Of a stretch of DNA of 5,416 nt, positions 1 through 5,416 are shown in pieces. Within the stretch, counting starts at the first letter, position 1; each line of letters opens with the position of its first letter. Source of the DNA: Bacteroidota bacterium (GTDB lineage Bacteria; Bacteroidota; Bacteroidia; UKL13-3); NCBI GenBank assembly GCA_018883485.1, contig VEQB01000176.1, positions 1 through 5,416 of the forward strand, written 5' to 3'. Below the pieces are notes generated by a model. The model saw only the letters and a program-made list of their open reading frames with translations. It ran no database searches and was not told the origin of the DNA. Made by a program: the position numbers and the translations under genes.

Positions 1-1
1 T

Positions 2-3000
2 GGTATTAGTCTTAAACAAGTATATGAGGCCTTAGAACGCAACAACCAAAATGAAGGTGGTGCTTATATTGAAAAGGGCTCAAACGTGCTTTATATTAGA
101 ACAGAGGGCTTGGTTCAAAACTTAGAAGACTTAAAGAAAATTGCCATTAAGCAAAATGAAAACGGAACACCATTGCTTATAAAAGATATTGCAGAAATTA
201 GGGTAGGGCATGCCACACGTTACGGAGCAATGGTTTATAACGATGAGCAAGAAGTGGCTGGCGCTGTTTTAATGATGCTTAAAGGAGCCAATAGCAATGA
301 GGTAATAGCGGCGGTTAAAGATAAGGTAGAAGAAATAAAGAAAACCTTGCCTGAGGGAGTAGAATTGGAGGCCTTTTTAGATAGAACCAAAATGGTAAAC
401 AATGCCATAAGCACAGTGCGTAACAATTTATTAGAGGGCGCATTAATTGTGGTGTTTGTGCTGGTTTTATTCTTAGGCAATTTGCGTGCTGGTTTTATTG
501 TGGCATCTGTTATTCCTCTCGCAATGTTATTTGCTGTTATTCTTATGAACCTCTTTGGCGTAAGTGGCAATTTAATGAGTTTGGGGGCCTTAGATTTTGG
601 CCTAATTGTAGATGGCGCTGTAATAATTGTGGAAGCGGTAATGCATGGCTTAAGTCATCATTTTAAGTTAAACAATGGTCAAGTGTTAAGTAAGCCAAAA
701 ATGGATGAAGAGGTTGCACAAACTTCTGGAAAAATGATGAACGCAGCAGTTTTTGGGCAGCTCATTATTTTAATTGTTTACTTACCTATTTTTAGTCTTC
801 AAGGTATAGAAGGTAAGATGTTTAAACCCATGGCACAAACTGTTGCCTTTGCCTTAATTGGTGCCTTCGTGTTGTCTTTAACTTATGTGCCCATGATGAG
901 TGCTTTATTTCTTAGAAATATTTCTCATGCGCCAAATTTTGCCGATAGGTTTATGCTTAAAATAGAAAATTGGTACCAGCAAAAATTACGAATGGCCTTT
1001 CAGCTTAAAAAGGTAATTTTAGGGGTGGTAGTTGGGTTGTTTGTATTGTCAATATTTTTATTAACGCGCTTGGGCGGAGAATTTATTCCATCTTTAGAAG
1101 AAGGCGATTTTGCGGTGGAAACACGCATATTAACTGGCAGTAATCTTAAAGTTAGTATAAGCGCCGCACAGCAAGCAGCGGGCCTGTTAAAAAGAGATTT
1201 CCCTGAAGTGATTAAGGTAGTTACAAAAATTGGAAGTGGCGAAATTCCAACAGACCCAATGCCAATGGAAGCCATGGATATGATGATAATTCTTAAAGAT
1301 AAACAAGAATGGACGAGCGCTGAAACTTTTCCTGAGTTGGCCGAAAAAATGAGTGCTGCCTTACAAGCCATCCCTGGCGTAAGTTTTGGTTTTCAATATC
1401 CAGTTCAAATGCGCTTTAACGAATTAATGACGGGCGCTAAACAAGATGTAGTATGTAAAATATTTGGAGAGAATTTAGATACTTTGGCAGCATTAGGTAA
1501 GCGCCTTGGTGAGATAATACATCCTATTGAGGGTGCTAAAGATATTTATATTGAGAGCATTTTGGGTATGCCTCAGGTTTTAGTTACATACAAGCGAGAT
1601 GTTTTAGCGCAATATGGTTTGCAAGTGGAGGAGGTGAATGCTATTGTGAATGCTGCTTTTGCAGGCAAATCTGTAGGTATGATTTATGAAGCAGAACGCA
1701 GATTTGAATTGGTGGTTCGCCTAAATGAACAAGATAGAAAAACAGAAGCTGATATTGCTAATTTATTAGTACCTACCAGCCAAGGTTCTTTTATTCCTTT
1801 GCATCAAATTGCTAAGGTTGAATTGGTAAATGGCATTAATCAAATTCAAAGAGAGGAGGCACGCAGACGTATGATTGTTGGCTTTAATGTAAGAGGCAGA
1901 GATGTGCAAAGTGTGGTGGGCGATCTGAAACAAGAAATCAGTTCTAAGCTTAAACTACCGCCTGGTTATAACATAGTTTATAGCGGCTCCTTCCAAAATT
2001 TGGTGGAAGCTAAATCTAGGCTAGCTTTTGCTGTACCAATTTCTCTTTTGTTAATTTTTGTTTTACTGTTTTTTGCCTTTCATTCTGTAAAGCAAGGACT
2101 CTTAATTTACAGCGCAATTCCCTTATCTGCTATGGGTGGTGTATTTGCATTAGTTTTAAGAGATATGCCTTTTAGTATTTCTGCAGGTATTGGTTTTATT
2201 GCCTTATTTGGAGTTGCTGTGTTAAATGGAATAGTTTTATTAACAGAGTTTAATCGTCAAAGAGCTTCAAATAACGAAAGCCTCTTGGATGCGGTTGTAA
2301 AAGGTGCCTCTTTAAGGTTAAGGCCTGTTTTAATGACCGCCGCTGTAGCTTCCTTGGGTTTTCTTCCTATGGCTTTAAGCAATGGCGCTGGAGCAGAAGT
2401 GCAACGCCCGCTGGCCACCGTGGTTATTGGTGGCTTGTTAATAGCTACCTTCTTAACCTTATTTGTGTTGCCTATTCTTTACCTTTTATTCGAGAATATT
2501 TCTATTAAAAAAGTTTCTAAACTTAGCATGCTTTTCTTAGTTGTATTTGCCTTTTCGGGTCAGGTTGCGCAAGCCCAAAAAGTGATTAGCTTAAAAGAAG
2601 CAAGTAGTTTATTGTTGAACCAAAATCAAAAGTTAGATGCTGCTAAGCTGAGATCTACCTATGCCAAAAAAATAAGTTCAAGTGCTTATGCTATTCCTCA
2701 AGCAAATTTAAATTATGAGCAAGGGCAATTTAACAGTGCTTACTCAGATAGCCGCATTTCTATTACCCAAAGCTTTGCTTTTCCAACAGTTTACAGCAGG
2801 CAAAAGCAGGTTTATAAAGAAGAATGGCTATTAACAAAAGCACAAGAACAATTGAGTGAAAAAGATTTGTTAGCAGAACTCCAACTTACCTTCACAAGCT
2901 TGCTTCGTATTCAAATGATGGAGCAAATGTTAAAGCAAATGGATGCAGATATGACTAAGCTGTTAAACTTAGCAGAGCTACGCTTTAAGGTAGGCGAATC

Positions 3001-3721
3001 AGACGCTCTAGAAAAGGCATCTATAGCCCAAGCCAAAGGAGATGCCTTGAACCAATTAAATAATTTACTCAATGATAAAATGATTTATCAATTGCGCCTG
3101 CAACTGCTTACCAATTCAGATACCTTGCTTGAACCTAAAGATGATTTACAACTACCTTTTGTGTTACAAGATAGCCTAAGTCATCAGCATCCTGGATTGC
3201 TCATATTGCTACAACAGCAAAGAATAAGTGAGCGAAAATTGGGTTACGAAAAATCTCGTTTATTGCCTTCTTTAAACTTAGGTTATACCAATATGTCTAT
3301 TACCGGAATTGGAAATGACGATATTTATTATGCGCCAAGTAAACGCTTTCAATCTTTTCAAGCTGGAATTGGATTGCCTTTATTTTTTGGTTCAAACCAG
3401 AGTTTGGTTCAAGCAAGTAAAATTGAAATGCAGGTTACAGAAAAGGAAATATTATACAGTAAAGTGCAGCTGCAACAAGAGTTTACCCAATTGGTACAAA
3501 AACAAAAAAGGCAACTTTCTTGGATAACTTACTACAAAGAAAATATCTTACCCCAAGCTGTGTTGGTAAGAGAGAATGCTTTTAAACAATTAGAAAATGG
3601 ACAAATTAATTACTTAGAATGGATGCTCTTGTCTACTCAAGCCTTGCAAACACAAATACGTTACCTTAATGAGGTACAAGAGTACAATTCCACCATCATT
3701 CAACTTCAAAAATTTAAATAA
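2..3721 (+). CDS. CzcA/CusA-family heavy-metal efflux RND transporter fused to a TolC/CzcC-like outer-membrane factor (5' end outside window)
   Basis: Proton-driven inner-membrane pump exporting heavy-metal cations, fused to its outer-membrane channel. The frame is open from the left edge; the first residues (GISLKQVYEAL) match the porter domain near residue 200 of CzcA-type proteins, so about 200 N-terminal residues, including TM1, are missing. The in-frame GTG at 86 is internal, not the start. Numbering visible residues from base 2: TM2-TM6 lie at about 143-303, TM7 at 336-355, the second periplasmic porter loop at about 356-668, and TM8-TM12 at 670-829. TM4 carries the heavy-metal RND signature LDFGLIVDGAVIIVE; D198, D204 and E211 correspond to the proton-relay acids of CzcA. 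GGEFIPSLEEGDF after TM7 and ALFGVAVLNGIVLL in TM10 are also family-typical. From about 835 comes a signal-like segment, then a TolC-type domain to the end. Implied full length, about 1,440 residues, is usual for such Bacteroidota fusions. Substrate is inferred: probably divalent (Co/Zn/Cd/Ni), with Cu/Ag not excluded. The RND family is certain; the substrate is not. Confidence 0.95.
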   Translation, partial: GISLKQVYEALERNNQNEGGAYIEKGSNVLYIRTEGLVQNLEDLKKIAIKQNENGTPLLIKDIAEIRVGHATRYGAMVYNDEQEVAGAVLMMLKGANSNEVIAAVKDKVEEIKKTLPEGVELEAFLDRTKMVNNAISTVRNNLLEGALIVVFVLVLFLGNLRAGFIVASVIPLAMLFAVILMNLFGVSGNLMSLGALDFGLIVDGAVIIVEAVMHGLSHHFKLNNGQVLSKPKMDEEVAQTSGKMMNAAVFGQLIILIVYLPIFSLQGIEGKMFKPMAQTVAFALIGAFVLSLTYVPMMSALFLRNISHAPNFADRFMLKIENWYQQKLRMAFQLKKVILGVVVGLFVLSIFLLTRLGGEFIPSLEEGDFAVETRILTGSNLKVSISAAQQAAGLLKRDFPEVIKVVTKIGSGEIPTDPMPMEAMDMMIILKDKQEWTSAETFPELAEKMSAALQAIPGVSFGFQYPVQMRFNELMTGAKQDVVCKIFGENLDTLAALGKRLGEIIHPIEGAKDIYIESILGMPQVLVTYKRDVLAQYGLQVEEVNAIVNAAFAGKSVGMIYEAERRFELVVRLNEQDRKTEADIANLLVPTSQGSFIPLHQIAKVELVNGINQIQREEARRRMIVGFNVRGRDVQSVVGDLKQEISSKLKLPPGYNIVYSGSFQNLVEAKSRLAFAVPISLLLIFVLLFFAFHSVKQGLLIYSAIPLSAMGGVFALVLRDMPFSISAGIGFIALFGVAVLNGIVLLTEFNRQRASNNESLLDAVVKGASLRLRPVLMTAAVASLGFLPMALSNGAGAEVQRPLATVVIGGLLIATFLTLFVLPILYLLFENISIKKVSKLSMLFLVVFAFSGQVAQAQKVISLKEASSLLLNQNQKLDAAKLRSTYAKKISSSAYAIPQANLNYEQGQFNSAYSDSRISITQSFAFPTVYSRQKQVYKEEWLLTKAQEQLSEKDLLAELQLTFTSLLRIQMMEQMLKQMDADMTKLLNLAELRFKVGESDALEKASIAQAKGDALNQLNNLLNDKMIYQLRLQLLTNSDTLLEPKDDLQLPFVLQDSLSHQHPGLLILLQQQRISERKLGYEKSRLLPSLNLGYTNMSITGIGNDDIYYAPSKRFQSFQAGIGLPLFFGSNQSLVQASKIEMQVTEKEILYSKVQLQQEFTQLVQKQKRQLSWITYYKENILPQAVLVRENAFKQLENGQINYLEWMLLSTQALQTQIRYLNEVQEYNSTIIQLQKFK
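2507..2575 (+). other. Embedded signal-peptide-like segment at the RND/outer-membrane-factor junction
   Basis: Directly after TM12, visible residues 836-858 have the layout of a Sec signal peptide: a basic stretch (K836, K837, K840), a hydrophobic core (MLFLVVFAF, 843-851), and a small-residue end AQA followed by Q859, a good type I signal peptidase site. RND proteins end with the C-terminus in the cytoplasm, so this segment would carry the following domain across the inner membrane as a 13th membrane segment. Cleavage after A858 would release the outer-membrane factor as a separate protein; without cleavage, inner- and outer-membrane parts would stay covalently joined. The sequence pattern is seen directly; the cleavage is inferred. 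Confidence 0.75.
2576..3718 (+). other. TolC/CzcC-like outer-membrane factor domain of the fusion
   Basis: About 381 residues after the putative cleavage site resemble outer-membrane efflux proteins (OEP family, two repeats of helices plus strands). The first repeat runs from about visible residue 864 to 1036 and includes SFAFPTVYSRQKQ (924-936) and FKVGESDALEKASIAQAK (995-1012); the second runs from about 1055 to 1235 with GIGLPLFFG (1122-1130) and NGQINYLEW (1199-1207). These match the TolC part of Bacteroidota pump fusions. Long Gln/Leu/Lys-rich stretches fit the periplasmic helical barrel, and alternating hydrophobic stretches such as LLPSLNLGYTNMSITG fit the outer-membrane strands. There is no lipobox cysteine, unlike many proteobacterial outer-membrane factors. 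The domain is short beside E. coli TolC but close to CzcC in size. It ends at KFK with no further tail. Confidence 0.88.
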
Positions 3722-3725
3722 AATG
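3719..3725 (+). promoter_or_regulatory. One-base stop/start junction, probable translational coupling
   Basis: The TAA of the pump fusion (3719-3721) is separated from the ATG of the adaptor (3723-3725) by one base. The sequence before the ATG is A/T-rich (a run like aaaaatttaaataaa) with no Shine-Dalgarno motif, as is normal in Bacteroidota. With no room for a promoter or terminator here, the two genes are almost certainly on one transcript, and a terminating ribosome could re-initiate at once. Coupling is inferred from the spacing alone. Confidence 0.7.
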
Positions 3726-3785
3726 AACTTCAAGTTAAATATAAATGCACTTTTAGCCATCGCTATTTTAGGGTTAAACGCATGC
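3723..3785 (+). other. Lipoprotein signal peptide with lipobox LNAC (Cys21)
   Basis: The adaptor begins with a lysine at position 4, a hydrophobic core (ALLAIAILGL, 9-18) and the lipobox L18-N19-A20-C21, with Cys21 encoded at 3783-3785. Signal peptidase II would cut before Cys21, leaving a lipid anchor. The residues after Cys are ANSEEK; the S-E-E run resembles weakly the acidic surface-export signals known after the Cys in some Bacteroidota lipoproteins, but it is a poor match, and an inner-membrane anchor facing the periplasm is expected for a pump adaptor. Confidence 0.85.
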
Positions 3786-4871
3786 GCTAATTCAGAAGAA
3801 AAAACTGCCGATACGGCCTTAAAAGAGGAAGCCACTGCATTGGTAGCATTAGATTCAACCCAAACAGCTTATGCCAAATTAACTTTAGCAAAGTTTGAGC
3901 AAATCTCTCTTACGCAAATTATAAAGGTAAATGGTAAAATAGATGTGCCCCCGCAAAATATGTACTCATTAAGTTTGCCTTTAGGAGGCTACTTAAAATA
4001 TACCAAATTATTGCCAGGTATGCACTTTAACAAAGGCGAGGTAATTGCTTTAATAGAAGACCCAAAGTTTATTGATTTGCAGCAAAATTATTTGAGCACC
4101 TTTTCTAAAGTAGCCCTTTTAAAAGAAGAATATGCAAGGCAGTTAGAACTTAATGCTTCTAAAGCCGTTAGCGATAAAGTTTTGCACCAAACAAGTGCTG
4201 CTTATACTTCAGAAAGAGTAATGTTAAAGTCGTTATCAGAACAATTGCGTTTAATTGGTATAGATGCCACAAAGCTTAATGAAAACAATATTTCTGGAAC
4301 CATTCCCTTGCGTGCGCCTATAGATGGTTTTGTGGGCAGAGTAAATGTAAATACAGGAAAATATGTTTCACCAACCGAGGTGCTTTTCGAATTGGTTAAT
4401 CCAGAAGATATTCACCTTAGTTTAAATGTTTTCGAAAAAGATATCAATGCCTTAGCCTTGGGTCAGAAAGTAACTGCCTACACTAATTCTAATCCAAGTA
4501 AAAGGTATCCTTGTGAAATCATTTTAATTGGTAAAGAAGTGCTCGAAGATCATAGCATTAATGTGCATTGTCATTTCGATTCTTATGATAATAAACTAGT
4601 ACCTGGAACTTTTATGAATGCCGAAATAAATCAACAAAAAAAGGAGGTATGGGCAATTCCTTTGGCTTGTGTGCAACAGTTTGAGGGTAAGCATTACATT
4701 TTCTTAAAAGCGGGCGAGGCATTTTCTATGCAAGAAGTTAAGATTGGAATAAGTAATGAAAATAAAGTTGAGATATTAGAAGTTCCAACTAGTTGGAGAG
4801 ATAAAGAAGTTGCCGAAAATGGTTCTTACACTTTGCTCATGAAACTTAAGAATGCTGCCGAAGAAGAGTAA
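3723..4871 (+). CDS. Periplasmic adaptor subunit (membrane fusion protein, CusB/CzcB type) of the RND pump, lipoprotein
   Basis: Bridges the RND trimer and the outer-membrane channel in the periplasm. The ATG at 3723 is chosen because it starts a lipoprotein signal peptide at once; an in-frame ATG at 3669 would add 18 non-signal residues inside the upstream gene. The product has 382 residues. After signal and Cys21, residues 51-90 lead into the first lipoyl half-motif (GGYLKYTKLLPGMHFNKGEVIALIEDP, 88-114). A helical hairpin spans about 115-185, the second lipoyl half follows (PLRAPIDGFVGRVNVNTGKYV, 195-215), then a beta-barrel (about 225-305) and a membrane-proximal domain ending in SYTLLMKLKNAAEEE. 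VNGKIDVPPQN (69-79) is typical of Bacteroidota CusB-like adaptors. It follows the pump gene by one base, so both act in one complex. No His- or Met-rich metal-binding N-terminus is present; the HCH triplet at 282-284 is noted in the findings. The family call is secure; the metal is not known. The last 26 bases overlap the convergent oxidoreductase gene. Confidence 0.94.
   Translation: MNFKLNINALLAIAILGLNACANSEEKTADTALKEEATALVALDSTQTAYAKLTLAKFEQISLTQIIKVNGKIDVPPQNMYSLSLPLGGYLKYTKLLPGMHFNKGEVIALIEDPKFIDLQQNYLSTFSKVALLKEEYARQLELNASKAVSDKVLHQTSAAYTSERVMLKSLSEQLRLIGIDATKLNENNISGTIPLRAPIDGFVGRVNVNTGKYVSPTEVLFELVNPEDIHLSLNVFEKDINALALGQKVTAYTNSNPSKRYPCEIILIGKEVLEDHSINVHCHFDSYDNKLVPGTFMNAEINQQKKEVWAIPLACVQQFEGKHYIFLKAGEAFSMQEVKIGISNENKVEILEVPTSWRDKEVAENGSYTLLMKLKNAAEEE
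4846..4871. other. 26-bp tail-to-tail overlap of convergent genes
   Basis: The stop codon of the minus-strand oxidoreductase (4846-4848, TTA on the plus strand) lies inside the adaptor coding sequence, and the stop of the adaptor (4869-4871) lies inside the oxidoreductase coding sequence. Both reading frames are clear here, so the overlap is direct. It encodes the acidic adaptor tail NAAEEE on one strand and the oxidoreductase tail LLRQHS on the other. No terminator-like hairpin with a T tract is visible in or near it. Confidence 0.9.
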
Positions 4872-5416
4872 GCAGCTGTTGTGCCACTTTGCTACCAATT
4901 GCAACTCCCATGCCATTGAGTCGGGCGCCTACATAAATGCGCTCGCTCACTTTTTTTACCAAAGGTTGTTTGTTACCCCCAAAAGCCATAATGCCACTCC
5001 AATGATAGTCTATTTCAAAAGGGGTTTGGTAAAGAATGGTTTCTTGTAAGTGTTGGTTTAACTTGTTTAAAATGGTTTGGTTTGAACCAAAATCAGTAGT
5101 GGTTTCGCCAACAAAATCTAGATTTCTTCCTCCACCAAAAATAATGCGTTCATGTATGTTTCTAAAGTAGAAGTAGCCTTCATCAAAACTAAAGATGCCT
5201 TTTACTTTTAGGTTTGCTTTGGGTTTGGTAACCAACACTTGACCTCTACCAGGTTGTATGTCTTCTTGTGGCAAAAACTGTTTGGTAAAAGCGTTGGTGC
5301 AAAGAAAAATCTGTTGTGCTTTAAAAGTTATTTGGTCGCAATTAACTAGCACCTTTAGGTTTTCTTCATCAATGCTATTAACATTTGTATTTGCAAATAC
5401 CTGAACGCCTTTGGAA
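4846..5416 (-). CDS. FAD-dependent oxidoreductase, DAO (D-amino-acid oxidase-like) family, C-terminal half (start outside window)
   Basis: A flavoprotein of the DAO superfamily, which oxidises amines or amino acids using FAD; the substrate cannot be told from what is visible. The frame is open to the right edge, giving 189 residues that begin SKGVQVFANTNVNSID. The GTG at 5352 is internal. Family-typical pieces, numbered from the right edge: FLCTNAFTKQFLP (37-49), where CTNA is part of the FAD-contacting region; PGRGQVLVTKP (55-65); GYFYFRNIHERIIFGGGRNL (80-99); the WSGIMAF segment; and RLNGMGVAIGSKVAQQL near the C-terminus, the usual C-terminal FAD-binding stretch. The N-terminal Rossmann fold with GxGxxG lies outside the window; relatives have about 370-380 residues, so roughly half is missing. 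It lies opposite the efflux genes and shares no signal with them, so a functional link is unlikely. The DAO family call is good; gene name and reaction are left open. Confidence 0.88.
   Translation of the reverse strand, partial: SKGVQVFANTNVNSIDEENLKVLVNCDQITFKAQQIFLCTNAFTKQFLPQEDIQPGRGQVLVTKPKANLKVKGIFSFDEGYFYFRNIHERIIFGGGRNLDFVGETTTDFGSNQTILNKLNQHLQETILYQTPFEIDYHWSGIMAFGGNKQPLVKKVSERIYVGARLNGMGVAIGSKVAQQLLTLLRQHS

Noticed and set aside
86..88. GTG at 86 as the start of the pump gene
   Set aside because: The frame is open upstream to base 2 and those codons continue the RND porter domain (GISLKQVYEALERNN...), so the real start lies left of the window.
235..570. Minus-strand open frame opposite the pump's TM2-TM4 region, and similar ones at 1000-1371 and 3614-3835
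   Set aside because: They are antisense shadows of well-supported coding sequence, with low-complexity Ser/Thr/Ile-rich products that resemble no family.
1627..1639. GGAGGAGGTGAATG inside the pump gene as a hidden start
   Set aside because: It encodes the conserved VEEVN stretch of the porter domain, and the ATG is out of frame with no sizeable open frame behind it.
3309..3527. Plus-strand open frame inside the outer-membrane-factor domain, and 4852-5049 inside the oxidoreductase region
   Set aside because: Both lie in the wrong frame or strand of genes with clear family similarity and show no protein features of their own.
3669..3722. ATG at 3669 as the start of the adaptor
   Set aside because: It would put 18 residues without signal character before a clear lipoprotein signal peptide that begins at 3723.
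4641..4651. AAGGAGGT followed by ATG inside the adaptor gene as an internal ribosome binding site
   Set aside because: The motif abuts the ATG with no spacer, it simply encodes Lys-Glu-Val, the ATG is out of the adaptor frame, and Bacteroidota rely little on Shine-Dalgarno sequences.
4854..4876. Inverted repeat GCTGC...GCAGC at the convergent gene ends as a terminator
   Set aside because: Only five base pairs with a 13-base loop and no T tract on either side; it probably arises by chance in coding sequence.
5350..5352. GTG at 5352 (minus strand) as the start of the oxidoreductase
   Set aside because: The frame is open to the window edge and the extra residues fit the DAO fold; starting here would also remove the FAD-binding N-terminus.

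Overview
The window reads as an AT-rich genome of the phylum Bacteroidota (Flavobacteriia, Cytophagia, Chitinophagia or Sphingobacteriia; I cannot place it more finely). Three things suggest this. A heavy-metal RND pump is fused to its own TolC-like outer-membrane protein, an architecture I know mainly from this phylum. Starts carry no Shine-Dalgarno sequence and sit behind A-rich stretches. The residue style of all three proteins matches the phylum.

Layout. Bases 2-3721 (+) hold the 3' 1,239 codons of a CzcA/CusA-family heavy-metal RND transporter whose C-terminal third is an outer-membrane factor (CzcC/TolC type); the first ~200 residues lie left of the window. After one intergenic base (3722), bases 3723-4871 (+) encode the periplasmic adaptor of the same pump as a 382-residue lipoprotein. 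Facing them, bases 4846-5416 (-) encode the C-terminal half of a DAO-type FAD-dependent oxidoreductase whose start lies right of the window. The adaptor and oxidoreductase genes overlap tail to tail by 26 bp. Base 3722 is thus the only non-coding base seen, so there is no room for a promoter, operator or terminator outside coding sequence. I saw no RNA gene, mobile element, CRISPR array or notable repeat.

How the genes work together. The first two genes encode all three parts of a tripartite efflux pump: inner-membrane proton-driven RND and outer-membrane channel from one reading frame, and the adaptor from the next, probably translationally coupled, frame. The TM4 signature (D198, D204, E211, counting from the first full codon in the window) is of the CzcA type, suggesting export of divalent cations (Co/Zn/Cd/Ni). 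A methionine-rich patch in the porter domain leaves a soft-metal substrate (Cu/Ag) open. The oxidoreductase shows no evident link to metal efflux and is probably a chance convergent neighbour.

I do not see a clearly undescribed system. The points most worth a second look are the signal-peptide-like segment embedded at the RND/outer-membrane-factor junction, the Met-rich porter patch, and the overlapping convergent gene ends.
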